From: CBDUXP01 sp965371225 [NCBI: uncultured bacterium]
GTDB lineage: Bacteria; Abyssobacteria; SURF-5; CBDUXP01
Reading direction: 5' to 3'
DNA length: 64,000 nt
Assembly: GCA_965371225.1 (NCBI GenBank)
Contig: CBDUXP010000017.1
Span: 10,329-74,328, forward strand
Shown in pieces: positions 25,956 to 35,375 of the stretch. The first letter of the stretch is position 1, and every line of letters starts with the position of its first letter. The notes under the pieces were generated by a model. That model was given only the letters and a program-made list of their open reading frames with translations. It made no database searches and was not told the origin of the DNA. Position numbers and translations under genes: made by a program.

Positions 25956-28339
25956 GCGGCCTCCTGTGCTGCGCGGGCCCCGCCCCGGCGCCACCAGCGC
26001 GCAGCGGCAGCCCCCGCGCCGCCGGCGAGCGCGAGCCACCCCCCGAGCGTCAAGGCCCAGGGCCAGCGCGGCGGCGCGTACCACATTTCCACGCGCATGT
26101 CGGTGCCCCGCGCCAGCGGGACAGCGCGCAAAAAACCGTCCGCCCGTAACACGGGCACCCGCTCACCGTTTACCGTCGCTTGCCAATACCGATCGTACAG
26201 GTCGTGTACCAAGAGCATCGCGTCCCGGGAAGCGCTCACGCTAAACACGAGCCGATGCGGGGATTCGTGCTGGAGCTGTGCCGTCCCCTCCGCCGGCCGG
26301 TCGAACACTGCAAGCCGCACCGGCGGCCGCTCTTCCAACAGTATTTCGGCCGCCGGATCAAAATCCGGCTCGGTCATACGTCGTAGTATAGCGGCCTCAC
26401 CGATCACGTTGAAATCGCCGACCACTTGGGCGCGCGGCGTCGGGTTGCGCACGGCGGCTACGTACGCGTCACCGAAGACCCCCACCGGATCGTGCGGCGG
26501 TGCCCCGGGCGGCAGGGGCTGTGCGGACACGAGCGTGGTCACGTGGAACAGTTGCAGCACCCGCCCTGTCGGTAGGTCGCCACGGCGCCAGGCATCCAAG
26601 ATGGTGGTGTACTCCGGCGGCCGGCGCGAGGAGATGACATCCAGCGTCGGCACGCCGAAATATGGGAACTGATGCGTGACCGCGCGCCGCAGCGCGGGCG
26701 ACTCTTCCCACAGTTTGACCCGCCCCCCAAGCGGCGGGGAGCGCAACGCTTCCATGAACGGAGTGCGCGCAAATGTCGTCGCGGCGTCGTAGGTGCGAAT
26801 GAAGGGTTGCGCGTGCGTGCCCAGGTCGGCGCCCACGAGCAGCACGCCACAAGCGCCGAGCAGGCCGGTACCCACGCGCGGCCGCGTCGGCCGGCCGAGC
26901 CACCGGGCCCCCGTCAGCAGGGCCCAGGCGATGAAGAGCAGCGCCGCGCGAAACGCTTCGGCGTGCAGGACGCCGAACCGGAATTCGACTTCTTCCACCG
27001 TCGCCTGCCTCCCGCCGAGCGTCGCGTACAGCCCATCGCGCCACCAGATGGGAGCTACCCGCTGCCAGGCCACTACCCCGAGCGCCATCACGCCGATGCC
27101 TCCCAGTACCACCGCGACGTGCGCGAGCCGGCGCCGGAGCTGGGCGGCCTCGTCCGCCCGGAGCCACGCGTCTGCGCCGAGCGCGGCGAGTATGGATGTG
27201 GCCCACGCGGTCACGAACAGCCACCGGTTGGGATTGCGCAGGGCCGACATGAACGGGAGGGCGTACACCGTGTGGTACACGGCCGGAAGATACCGGCCGT
27301 ACGCGAGCAGGAGCGCGCCGAGCGCCAGACCAGCCCACGCGAGGGCCATCCGGTCCCGCCGCACGTACACGGCGCAGAGCGCGAAACACAACGCCACGAC
27401 GCCCAGGTAATCGTCCGTGCCTCGTCCCCGCGCCCGGCCCCAGTAGTGGGGGCCGTCCATCGAATGACCAAAGATGCCGCCGCCCGCGACCAGGGCGAGC
27501 GTTTCCTCCGGCGGCAGGGAGAATTCCGTGGCGAACCGCCACTGCTCCACTTCCGTCGGGCCCGCCACGACTTCCTGGGTGGCGAGCAGATGCGCGTAGT
27601 GGTGGATGACCTCGGCGCCGAATCCGGCCGCGAGCGCCACGCACATTGCATGACCGATGACCTGGCGCCCCACGGTCGGCAACGCGAGCGGCGGCCGCCC
27701 CTCCGCGCCGCGCCCGAAATACCAGTTCAACGCTCGGGCAACGGTCAGCGTTGCGACCACCAACCCGACGTAATACGCGAGCTGCACGTCCCCGCCCAAG
27801 AGGTGCAAACCCAAGAACGCCCCGGCCCACGCGAACCACGTGAGTTTCCCCGTGTCCTGCGCGCGCCACAACGCCAACAGGAGCCAGGGCGTCCAGCACG
27901 TGGTGTCGTACTTCCAGAGATGGCCAGCCTGCACCCAGGTGAGCAAGTGATTCGACAGGGGGTATGCCACCGCGCCGACGGCGCACGCGCCGAGCCGCAG
28001 GCGCCACGTGCGCAACAGGAACCACATCCCGAGACTGGCGATGGCCACGTCGAGGGTGAACTGCGCGGCGTGGAACGCGAACGGCGGCACGAGCACCATG
28101 GTGAAGCCCGCATGACTGAGGAACTGGAACTGTTGCGCGAGGCCGGCGTAGTAGTACGGGAACCAGCGCGGGAAGAACAGCCCCTCGCGAAACGTTTGGA
28201 TGAATTGCGGCACCCACACGACCAAGTCGCCGCCGCGAAGCGTCAGTCCGGACCAGAGCGCCGGCCCGAACATGCACAGGGCGATGCCGACCGCGATCGC
28301 GCCCCCCACCAGGTCCACACGGCCGAAGCGCGGTGTCAT
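25952..28339 (-). CDS. YfhO-like multi-pass membrane protein (putative GT-C glycosyltransferase)
   Basis: 795 residues with around 12 hydrophobic segments. The first loop contains LRGGDLVVWVPQF, the same place and style as YGGGDITRQF in the paralogue at 9380-11620. The C-terminal soluble domain ends with LLVHDLYDRYWQATVNGE and a final helix, as in YfhO. The embedded position between two GT4 genes suggests it attaches a sugar from a polyprenyl carrier to the growing surface glycan. ATG at 28339 (ATGA overlap). The two paralogues are clearly diverged, so this is not a recent duplication. Confidence 0.78.
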   Translation of the reverse strand: MTPRFGRVDLVGGAIAVGIALCMFGPALWSGLTLRGGDLVVWVPQFIQTFREGLFFPRWFPYYYAGLAQQFQFLSHAGFTMVLVPPFAFHAAQFTLDVAIASLGMWFLLRTWRLRLGACAVGAVAYPLSNHLLTWVQAGHLWKYDTTCWTPWLLLALWRAQDTGKLTWFAWAGAFLGLHLLGGDVQLAYYVGLVVATLTVARALNWYFGRGAEGRPPLALPTVGRQVIGHAMCVALAAGFGAEVIHHYAHLLATQEVVAGPTEVEQWRFATEFSLPPEETLALVAGGGIFGHSMDGPHYWGRARGRGTDDYLGVVALCFALCAVYVRRDRMALAWAGLALGALLLAYGRYLPAVYHTVYALPFMSALRNPNRWLFVTAWATSILAALGADAWLRADEAAQLRRRLAHVAVVLGGIGVMALGVVAWQRVAPIWWRDGLYATLGGRQATVEEVEFRFGVLHAEAFRAALLFIAWALLTGARWLGRPTRPRVGTGLLGACGVLLVGADLGTHAQPFIRTYDAATTFARTPFMEALRSPPLGGRVKLWEESPALRRAVTHQFPYFGVPTLDVISSRRPPEYTTILDAWRRGDLPTGRVLQLFHVTTLVSAQPLPPGAPPHDPVGVFGDAYVAAVRNPTPRAQVVGDFNVIGEAAILRRMTEPDFDPAAEILLEERPPVRLAVFDRPAEGTAQLQHESPHRLVFSVSASRDAMLLVHDLYDRYWQATVNGERVPVLRADGFLRAVPLARGTDMRVEMWYAPPRWPWALTLGGWLALAGGAGAAAARWWRRGGARAAQEAA

Positions 28340-29511
28340 CGGTTCCGCCACCGCGCCTCCAGATGCGGCCACGATGCCGTCCAGGCCGCATCGAAGATGG
28401 CCTCCCAGGTGTACTCCTCCGCCAGGCGCCGAGCCGCGCTGCTCATATCTTCGCGTTGGGCGGTGCCGTTGAGCAGCTCGCACAGGGCGGCCGCGAGACT
28501 CTTCGCGGAGGACTCACACACCATCCCCGCGTTCGCGCGCGCCAACGCTTCGGCGGCGGCCACGGGCACATCGGTGATGACCGTCGGCAGGCCCGCCGCG
28601 GCGTACCACCGCAGTTTGGCCGGGTCGGCGTACTGTTTGTACCCGTCGCTGGTCCGGGCGTACGGCGCCACGGCCACCCACGCGGGACCGAGGACCTCGT
28701 GCAACCGGGCGTCGGGCACGAAGCCCAACCATTGGACGAATTCCGCAAGCCCGCGCCGGTCCGCTTCTTTGCCGAGTCGCGTGCGTTCCTGGCCCGAACC
28801 GATGATCCACAGGGTGGCGCCCGGTACTGTTTCAAGCACGGTGGGCCACGCTTCGAGCAGCAAGTCGACGCCCTGCTCCGGGACCAGATGCCCCACGAAC
28901 ACGGCGGTAGGTTGCGCCGCCTTCTCGGCGGGGTCGGCCGCCAGGGGCGCTCCCACCGGCACCGTGAACTGCGGCGCGGCCCGATCCACCGGCAGCCCGC
29001 GTTCCGCCCGCGCGGCGGCCATGCGTGCGCCCACGTTCCAGACGCAGTCGGCCCGGCGTGCCGCGAACCGGTCGAGCGCGTGATAGAGCGCGTTCATGAG
29101 GGGGTTGCGGAAGCGGCGCGGCACGTAGTCGATCACGTAGAAGATGACCGTGCGCGTCCGGCCAAGCCAGCGCAGGAGAATGCCGACCGCGGCGTTGAGA
29201 TTGTCCACGCCCACGTAGACGTCCCAGCGTTGCGGGCCGAAGAGGAACCGCCGTAGCGTTTCGCCGACGTCCCGCAGGTAGTAGCTCAGCGCGAGCCCAT
29301 AGCCGCGCCAGCCCGTGGTTTCGTGGATCCCCTCCGTGCGGCTGGACACCCGCCAGCGACTGCGCGGACCCACCCCCCGCGCCCCCTTGAACGGGTGGGC
29401 GAGCGTGGCGCAGCAGTCCGCCCGCGCCTCCAAGTAGTCGCGCAGGTTGTCTTCCGCGCCGCCGGTGGGCGTGTGCGCGTGCTTGACGATGGCGATGCTG
29501 AGGGGCCGCAA
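28336..29511 (-). CDS. GT4-like glycosyltransferase
   Basis: 391 residues. The N-terminus RPLSIAIVKHAHTPTGGAED provides the GT-B Gly-rich acceptor loop. The C-terminal half has AVFVGHLVPEQGVDLLLEA, LWIIGSGQERTRL and KLRWYAAAGLPTVITDVP, matching the GT4 donor lobe, although the usual second Glu region is replaced by KQYADPAKLRWYAAAG, a variation seen in some GT4 proteins. No ATG fits; TTG at 29511 is the only plausible start in frame after the preceding stop at 29535, so the start is tentative. Confidence 0.8.
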   Translation of the reverse strand: MRPLSIAIVKHAHTPTGGAEDNLRDYLEARADCCATLAHPFKGARGVGPRSRWRVSSRTEGIHETTGWRGYGLALSYYLRDVGETLRRFLFGPQRWDVYVGVDNLNAAVGILLRWLGRTRTVIFYVIDYVPRRFRNPLMNALYHALDRFAARRADCVWNVGARMAAARAERGLPVDRAAPQFTVPVGAPLAADPAEKAAQPTAVFVGHLVPEQGVDLLLEAWPTVLETVPGATLWIIGSGQERTRLGKEADRRGLAEFVQWLGFVPDARLHEVLGPAWVAVAPYARTSDGYKQYADPAKLRWYAAAGLPTVITDVPVAAAEALARANAGMVCESSAKSLAAALCELLNGTAQREDMSSAARRLAEEYTWEAIFDAAWTASWPHLEARWRNR

Positions 29512-29534
29512 CCCGTCGGCCGCTCCCCCGCGCG

Positions 29535-30548
29535 CTACTGGCTCCACCCGTGCCGCGCCTCCGCTTGCGGCCGTACCAACGCGCTGAGTGTCGCCCGCCC
29601 GTAGACCACCAGGGTGATCCAACACACGGCGAGGTGGAGGAACCACGCGCGATCCGGCTTCCGCACGTACCCGAGGCACGCCTGCACGAGCACCGGGACT
29701 ACCGTGACCGTGGCAAGGATAAAGAGCAGGTAGCCCAGCGGGTTGGTGCGGTGCCGGAAGGTGCGCTGCCCTTGCGACTTGTAGTACAGGTAGTCGCGAA
29801 TGCGGCGGCGTTGCTTGCGCACGTAGGTGCGCAGGTCCGGACAGAACAGGTGGACGACGCCGATGGGCACCGAGCCGAACGTGTCGTGGCCGGCTTCCAC
29901 GAGGGCCTGCACCACATCGATGTCGAAGTAGTGCGGCTGCGTAGTGACGTCGGCCAGGGCCGATCGCCGCACGATGTAGCCGTTCGCGCCCAGGGTCGGG
30001 ACTGCGCCACCGTGCAGCCGCACCTTCGTGTAACCGGCGCGGCGCTCGACGATGGTAATCGGCTGGCCCGTCCAGCGCCCGGTCAAGGTGCACCATCGGC
30101 CGTAGTTCCCCAGGAAGAGGTGGATGGGGTCGTTCAAACCCATGAGCGCGCAGTAGCGGTCCACAGCCGAATCCTCGCGGCGATACGTGAAGCGGTCCGT
30201 CTCGGCGGCGCAGATGTCCGGATCGTCGAACGGTGCGAGCATGGTCCGCAGCCAGCCAGGGTGTTCCAGCAGGTTGTCCGAATCAATGAACGCCACCAGT
30301 TCGGTCTCCACCGCCGCGAGGCCGATACTCTTCCCCGCCTCGCCCGTGATGCCCGGATTGGCCAGCACGCGGTCGACGCCCTGCGCTTCGGCGACGCGCA
30401 CGGTGTCGTCGTTGGAGCCGGCGTCGACGATGTAGATGCGGTAGGTGTCGCGCGCCACGTCTTGGGCCAGGATGCTCTCGAGGCACGCGCGCAACACGCG
30501 GCCCGAGTTGAGGGTGGGAATGACGAAGGTGACGCGGGGCTCGCTCAC
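29535..30548 (-). CDS. GT2 glycosyltransferase with C-terminal membrane segments
   Basis: 337 residues. VTFVIPTLNSGRVLRACLES, IYIVDAGSNDDT and VAFIDSDNLLEHPGWL (DSD metal motif) identify the GT-A domain. Two hydrophobic helices follow near the C-terminus (YLLFILATVTVVPVLVQACL and LHLAVCWITLVVYG). GTG at 30548 overlaps the upstream stop (GTGA). Donor and acceptor cannot be named from sequence. It sits between two other GT2/GT4 genes of the glycan cluster. Confidence 0.86.
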   Translation of the reverse strand: MSEPRVTFVIPTLNSGRVLRACLESILAQDVARDTYRIYIVDAGSNDDTVRVAEAQGVDRVLANPGITGEAGKSIGLAAVETELVAFIDSDNLLEHPGWLRTMLAPFDDPDICAAETDRFTYRREDSAVDRYCALMGLNDPIHLFLGNYGRWCTLTGRWTGQPITIVERRAGYTKVRLHGGAVPTLGANGYIVRRSALADVTTQPHYFDIDVVQALVEAGHDTFGSVPIGVVHLFCPDLRTYVRKQRRRIRDYLYYKSQGQRTFRHRTNPLGYLLFILATVTVVPVLVQACLGYVRKPDRAWFLHLAVCWITLVVYGRATLSALVRPQAEARHGWSQ

Positions 30549-31519
30549 CGCGTCATCTCCTTCACCGTGAGCCCGCGCAGAAACCCGGCGGCGTAGACGA
30601 GATGCGTCGTCCAGATGCCCAGACCCGCCACGAGGGCGATGGGCAGCGAGGCGGGTGCCGTGCGCCACGCGCTCAGGGTGGCGAGCGCCCACAGGAGCAG
30701 GGCCAGCACGCCCGCCTGGGCGACGGTGAGCGTGCCGGTGAGGAGCGCGAGGAGCCCCCCCGCCAGCGCACCGATGATGACGGCCGCCGGCAGAAAATAG
30801 GACAGCCGGCGCGAAGTTTCCGGAAACGCATTGACGAAGTAGCCCCGATGGACGCCCACGTTGCCGATCTGCTTCAGGTGGCCGCGGAACAGGGGCCGGC
30901 GGTGGTGGTAGACGATCGCCTCGGGGTCGTAGCAGATATGCCAGCCCCCTTGCACGAGGGCCAGGCACAGCTTGGTATCTTCCCCGCCGTAGAATGTGGA
31001 ATCCCACCCACCCACCTGCTCCAAGGCCGCCCGCCGCACCAGCAGATTGTAGGCGGGATAGTCGTCGACCAGGCGCGGCGCGTGCGGCGCGAACCGGTAC
31101 CGGAGCGGCCCGCTCCCCAGGAATGATTCGTACACGGCGCCGCCCGCCCGCTGCCAGAAATCGTCCTCCGGCGGCGTCAGGCCCGGGCCCCCGACCGCCC
31201 CCACCTTCGGGTTGTCGAAGTGCCGCATCCCGCGGAGCAGCCACTGGGGATGGGGGCGGGCATCATCGTCTATGTAGGCGAGGATCTGCCCGCGCGCTAC
31301 GGAGAGCGCGGCGTCCCGCTTCTCCCCGGGCCCTGTCAGCTCTTTGCCGGTGAGCACCACGTCCGCGCCCAGCCCGTCGAACGCGACAGCCCGGTCCGAC
31401 ACGATGATGAGCTGCACGTCCCCGGGATACTCCAGTTGCCCGTACGCTGCCAGGTCGCGGCGAAACGTCTCCCCGTCCACGTGCAACGGAATGACGATGG
31501 AGACGCTCGGCAGTCTCAC
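30545..31519 (-). CDS. GT2 glycosyltransferase with C-terminal membrane helices
   Basis: 324 residues. SVSIVIPLHVDGETFRRDLA, GEKRDAALSVARGQILAYID (with DDDARP as metal motif), GWDSTFYGGEDTKLCLALVQ (the ED acceptor/base motif) and a hydrophobic C-terminus with three helices match large-loop GT2 enzymes of exopolysaccharide clusters. GTG at 31519 overlaps the previous stop by four bases. It is tightly packed with flanking GT2 genes, which supports sequential sugar addition to the same lipid-linked intermediate. Confidence 0.86.
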   Translation of the reverse strand: MRLPSVSIVIPLHVDGETFRRDLAAYGQLEYPGDVQLIIVSDRAVAFDGLGADVVLTGKELTGPGEKRDAALSVARGQILAYIDDDARPHPQWLLRGMRHFDNPKVGAVGGPGLTPPEDDFWQRAGGAVYESFLGSGPLRYRFAPHAPRLVDDYPAYNLLVRRAALEQVGGWDSTFYGGEDTKLCLALVQGGWHICYDPEAIVYHHRRPLFRGHLKQIGNVGVHRGYFVNAFPETSRRLSYFLPAAVIIGALAGGLLALLTGTLTVAQAGVLALLLWALATLSAWRTAPASLPIALVAGLGIWTTHLVYAAGFLRGLTVKEMTR

Positions 31520-32301
31520 GGGGCGTCCCCCTCCCCGGTGGGCGATGCCTGCCGATCGTAGTGGCGGAGGAGGTACAGCCGATAGAACAAGGCCATAGTG
31601 TCCCACCACGTGGTCCAGATATGTTCCCAGCGGAACGCGGTTTGGAGTCCGGCCGCGATGGGTTCGTTGAATTCGATGACCACCGGCGCCTCGGCAATGG
31701 CATAGCCCGCCCGGTGCGCGAGCAGGAGTAGTTCCAGGTCGAACGCGAACTTCTTGATGAGCATCTGCGGGAATACGCGCGCGAGCACCGCCCGCCGAAA
31801 GAGCTTCAGCCCGGTCTGCGTATCGTGCAGGGGCAGCCGAAACAACACGCGTACGAGTAGGAAGTACACGGCGCTGATGACGCGGCGATGCACGGGGTAC
31901 TGCAGCACCGAGTCGGGATGGCGCTTTGACCCGATCACCACGTCGGCGCCGGTGTCCTGCATCACCGTGGCGAAGGTGCCCAACTGCCGCGGATGCAGGT
32001 CCAGGTCGGAGTCGAGGAACACCACCAGGTCGTGGGTGGTGTGGGCGAAGCCTTCGCGCAACGCGCCCCCCTTGCCGACGTTCGTGTCGAGCGGGTGGAC
32101 CCGCACCTCCGGCCACTCGGCGGCCGCGCGCTCGGCTTCGCTGCGGGTGTGGTCGGTGCTGCCGTCGTCGATCACGACAATCTCATGCGCGGTGCACACC
32201 TCCGACAGCACGCGATGCGTTTCGCGAATGTTCTCGTACAGCCGCATGCCCTCATTGTGCGCCGGCATCAGTACGGAGAGCCCTTCCGCGATGGGGTGCA
32301 T
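31516..32301 (-). CDS. Dolichyl/polyprenyl-phosphate glucose synthase-like GT2
   Basis: 261 residues. SVLMPAHNEGMRLYENI, VVIDDGSTDHT, VGKGGALREGF, FLDSDLDLHP (DxD) and DTQTGLKLFRR match the ALG5/GtrB-like group of polyprenyl-phosphate sugar synthases. In contrast to GtrB, no C-terminal pair of membrane helices is evident. It is the first glycosyltransferase after the flippase (12-base gap). Together with the DPM1-like enzyme at 23273 this gives the cluster two lipid-phosphate sugar donors. Confidence 0.86.
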   Translation of the reverse strand: MHPIAEGLSVLMPAHNEGMRLYENIRETHRVLSEVCTAHEIVVIDDGSTDHTRSEAERAAAEWPEVRVHPLDTNVGKGGALREGFAHTTHDLVVFLDSDLDLHPRQLGTFATVMQDTGADVVIGSKRHPDSVLQYPVHRRVISAVYFLLVRVLFRLPLHDTQTGLKLFRRAVLARVFPQMLIKKFAFDLELLLLAHRAGYAIAEAPVVIEFNEPIAAGLQTAFRWEHIWTTWWDTMALFYRLYLLRHYDRQASPTGEGDAP

Positions 32302-32313
32302 GGGCCGCGGGCG

Positions 32314-33576
32314 TTACACCTGGGCGGTCTGCGCGGCCCGTGGCGCCGGCCACCAGACGGTGAGCAAGAGTATCGCGAACGCCGCGGCACTGCAGAGGCC
32401 CACCACCGTGAGCACTTGGGGGGCGGATGCGTGCCAGCGGGCGACGGCGAGGAGAAACCCCAGCGCCACGCACAGAATCCCGGGGAGGCAGGCCCAGTGC
32501 CGGCGGGCCAAGTGATACTGCAGGAGGATTGTGGCCAGGCCCGCGGGGGTCATCACGAACCCAATGGCCCGAATGAGCGGCAGGATGGCCGGCTCCGGGG
32601 AGCGCACCAACACCCGCGCGAGCAAGCCCGGCGCGAGGAGGCAAACGATCGCCCCGGCGAGCGAGAGGGCCGCGCCGAATCCGAGTGCGGGCCACAGGTA
32701 CGCCCGGGGGTCTTCCGCGCGGGCGACGGCGTGCGCCACATTCGGGAACAGGGCGAGGACGATCCCGACGGGTAAGAACAGAAAGGCCTTGCCGAGAATC
32801 ATCGTGCTCGCGTAGTGGCCCGCTTCCGCGGTGGACAGGTAATGCCGCGCCAGGATGATGTCGAGATTCGCGTACGGGGCCAGGGCGATGAAGCCCAGCG
32901 AGACGGGCACGGCATATTGCCACACGGGCCGAAAGTCCGGTGCCGGTCCCGCCGCTGCTCCGGTAACCCACGCCCGCCGGAGGAACAGGTGCGCCAGGAC
33001 GAGCGCGGCGGCGGCGGCAGCGAGCAGCGCGAGCATGGCGCTTGAAACTGCGCCGCCGAGCAGGACCAGGCCGATGCCCAGCCCGCACTTGATCGCCAAG
33101 GAAACCAGGATGGTGCCCCCCAGGGCGCGGAAGAGGCGCAACCCTTGCAGCCCCGCCCAGAACACGGGCGCCATGAGCGAGAGCGCGACCAGCCCGGCGA
33201 GCACCACCACCGGCCGGGCATCGTCCAGGTGCAAGTACGCCGCCAACGGTCGCGTGGCGGCCACCACCCCCAGCCCGGCCAGCCCGGCGAAGACGGTAAC
33301 GCGGCGCAACCCACCCGTAAAGAACGCGTGAGCGGTGGCGTGCGCCCCCACCGCTGTCTCAGCCGCGATGAACTGCGCGAGGCTGGCCTGGATCGTCATC
33401 GTCGGGATCGACAGCAGCCACAGCAGGGACACCAGCGCGGTCAGCGCCCCATAGCCGTCCGCGCCCAGATTCCGGCTCATGTAGATGTGAAAGACGAAAT
33501 TGCCCACGTTGCCGATCAGCACGACGACAACGAGCAGCCCTTCTTCCTCCCGCAGCCGTCGCCACGCTCCCCCCAT
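32314..33576 (-). CDS. MOP/Wzx-like polysaccharide flippase
   Basis: 420 residues with about 12 transmembrane helices. The first helix is followed by FHIYMSRNLGADGYGALTAL, the conserved start of polysaccharide-biosynthesis MOP exporters (R-x-LG-xx-xYG). The C-terminal half begins with WQYAVPVSLGFIALAPYANLDIILARHYLS, the usual second-lobe signature. It should flip a lipid-linked oligosaccharide across the inner membrane. The ATG lies 3 bases after the hemW stop. No Wzy or Wzz is seen, so the glycan may be transferred as a preassembled unit. Confidence 0.88.
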   Translation of the reverse strand: MGGAWRRLREEEGLLVVVVLIGNVGNFVFHIYMSRNLGADGYGALTALVSLLWLLSIPTMTIQASLAQFIAAETAVGAHATAHAFFTGGLRRVTVFAGLAGLGVVAATRPLAAYLHLDDARPVVVLAGLVALSLMAPVFWAGLQGLRLFRALGGTILVSLAIKCGLGIGLVLLGGAVSSAMLALLAAAAAALVLAHLFLRRAWVTGAAAGPAPDFRPVWQYAVPVSLGFIALAPYANLDIILARHYLSTAEAGHYASTMILGKAFLFLPVGIVLALFPNVAHAVARAEDPRAYLWPALGFGAALSLAGAIVCLLAPGLLARVLVRSPEPAILPLIRAIGFVMTPAGLATILLQYHLARRHWACLPGILCVALGFLLAVARWHASAPQVLTVVGLCSAAAFAILLLTVWWPAPRAAQTAQV

Positions 33577-33579
33577 CAG

Positions 33580-34725
33580 TCACCGGAGAAACCGCAGGGC
33601 GACTTCATTGGCCACGGGCACGGCGCGTTCGGTCAAGCGCCACCGGCCGTCGGCCGCCTCGAGCAGGCCGCCGTCCCGGAGCATGGCCACCGTCGCAGCA
33701 TGCCACTCGGCCAGCGGGGCGCCGAACCGCGCGGCGAACCGCGCATCGTCCACCCCGCCCCGGAGGCGCAGGCCGCTGAAGATCGCCTCGAACATGAGTT
33801 CGTCCCCGCTCAGGATCTCCCGCGATGCGACGCCGCTCCCGGTCGCGGCCACGGCGGCAATGTAGCCATCGACAGTGTCCGCGTTCCGCGTGCGGCTTTG
33901 GCCGTCGAAGGCCACGGCCGCCGTGCCACAGGCCAGGTGCGGCTCGTGGCGCCAGTAGACCAGGTTGTGGCGGCACGCGAACCCGGGGCGCGCGTAGTTG
34001 GAAATTTCATAGCGCTCCATCCCCGCCCGGGCCAGCGTGTGCTCGACCGCGTTGCGCTGCTCCAGCACCAGCTCATCCTCCGGCAGGTGAAACTTGCCCG
34101 CCGCGGCGGCAACGCCGAAGGGGGTGGCCGGTTCCAGTGTCAGGGTATACGCGGACACGTGCTCCGGCTCCAGCGCCACCGCGGCATCCAGCGTGTCCCG
34201 GAGCGACTGCACGGACTGCTCGGGTATGCCATAGATGAGATCGAGATTGACATTGGCGAATCCTGCCGCGCGCACCGTGTGAACCGCCTGCACGATCGTT
34301 TCCGGCGCATGGCGGCGGCCCAGCGTCCGCAACACGGCGGGATCGAAGCTCTGTGCGCCGATGGAGACACGCGTGATCCCTCCCGCCCGCCACGCCTCTG
34401 CCGTGGCTAAAGTCGTGGTGCCGGGATTCGCCTCGATGGTCCATTCGCACTCCGGCGTGCGGCGATAGGCGGCGCGTACTGTGTCGCACACGCGGGCGAT
34501 CTGCTCCGGGGTCAGCACGGACGGGGTGCCGCCACCGATGAAGACCGTATCGAGCGCGTCCGCGCGCGGCGCCTGCGCTTCGAGTTCCGTGCAAAGGGCG
34601 TCCACATAATCGTCCACCCGGTCGTGCACGGTCACGGACGTGAAGTCGCAATACGGGCAGGTGCTCGTGCAAAACGGAACGTGGATGTAGAGCGCGCGCG
34701 GGCGCGGCGCGGGCGCTACAGCCAC
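33580..34725 (-). CDS. hemW: Radical SAM protein HemW (heme chaperone, formerly coproporphyrinogen oxidase-like)
   Basis: 381 residues. YIHVPFCTSTCPYCDF holds the CX3CX2C [4Fe-4S] cluster (Cys19, 23, 26) followed by Phe, as HemW proteins have. FIGGGTPSVLTPEQI, IEANPGTTT, RVSIGAQSFDPAVLRTLGR and LDLIYGIPEQS are further signatures. The C-terminal HemN_C domain ends near ALRFLR. HemW inserts heme into respiratory enzymes and is not a true CPO. GTG at 34725 overlaps the lepB stop by 10 bases. The lepA-lepB-hemW order is a familiar bacterial arrangement. Confidence 0.94.
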   Translation of the reverse strand: MAVAPAPRPRALYIHVPFCTSTCPYCDFTSVTVHDRVDDYVDALCTELEAQAPRADALDTVFIGGGTPSVLTPEQIARVCDTVRAAYRRTPECEWTIEANPGTTTLATAEAWRAGGITRVSIGAQSFDPAVLRTLGRRHAPETIVQAVHTVRAAGFANVNLDLIYGIPEQSVQSLRDTLDAAVALEPEHVSAYTLTLEPATPFGVAAAAGKFHLPEDELVLEQRNAVEHTLARAGMERYEISNYARPGFACRHNLVYWRHEPHLACGTAAVAFDGQSRTRNADTVDGYIAAVAATGSGVASREILSGDELMFEAIFSGLRLRGGVDDARFAARFGAPLAEWHAATVAMLRDGGLLEAADGRWRLTERAVPVANEVALRFLR

Positions 34726-35375
34726 TGGATCCGGTTTGGGGGCCAGTAGATGCACACCGCTTTCCCCAGCAAGTAGTCCTCCGGCACGGGGCCCCAGAAC
34801 CGGCTGTCGTTGCTGTGGTCCGTATTGTCTCCAAAGGCGAAGTACTGGCCTTCTTGCAGGTGGATCGCCTGCGTACCAAACCCGCCGCGCCGGGAGTATT
34901 CCCGCCCGGCCAGCTCCGTCTCCCCCGCCGGCTCCCCATTGATGTACAGCACGCCCCGGTCGCTGTCCGTCCCGTTGGGGACGATGGACACCGTGTCGCC
35001 CGGGACGGCGACCACGCGCTTGATCAGATCGCGAGGCGGCTGCAATTGCGGAATATCGCCGGACGTGAACACCACCACATCGCCGCGCCGCGGTTGGCCC
35101 CACCGGGCCACGTACTTGCCGATGATAGGGAGGCGCAGCCCATAGCTGCACCGCAGGACGAGCACCCGGTCGCTGAAGCGGTGGCGGTCGGCCCCGTGCA
35201 ACGTGGGTTCCATGCTGCTGGACGGAATCCAGAACACGCCGATGAAGAACGCGCGGAGGAAAACGGCCAGGGCGATGGCGTAGATGAGCGTGCGGGCCCA
35301 TTCCAGGGCGTGCTGCCGCAGGGAGGGTTTGGTCTGCGCGTCGTCCGCCCGGGCCGGCTCGGCGGCCGCGCTCAT
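34716..35375 (-). CDS. lepB: Signal peptidase I
   Basis: 219 residues. A single N-terminal membrane helix ([20 protein letters not shown]) precedes [11 protein letters not shown] with the nucleophile Ser54. Box [15 protein letters not shown], has the general-base Lys119, and box E is [17 protein letters not shown]. It cleaves secretory signal peptides at the outer face of the inner membrane. ATG at 35375 overlaps the lepA stop (ATGA). With lepA upstream and hemW downstream the context is classical. Confidence 0.97.
   Translation of the reverse strand: MSAAAEPARADDAQTKPSLRQHALEWARTLIYAIALAVFLRAFFIGVFWIPSSSMEPTLHGADRHRFSDRVLVLRCSYGLRLPIIGKYVARWGQPRRGDVVVFTSGDIPQLQPPRDLIKRVVAVPGDTVSIVPNGTDSDRGVLYINGEPAGETELAGREYSRRGGFGTQAIHLQEGQYFAFGDNTDHSNDSRFWGPVPEDYLLGKAVCIYWPPNRIQWL

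Noticed and set aside
26672-29083. Very long plus-strand frame opposite the YfhO-like and GT4 genes
   Set aside because: Composition (Arg, Pro, His, Gly rich, no motifs) is typical of high-GC antisense frames; the minus-strand genes have clear family motifs.
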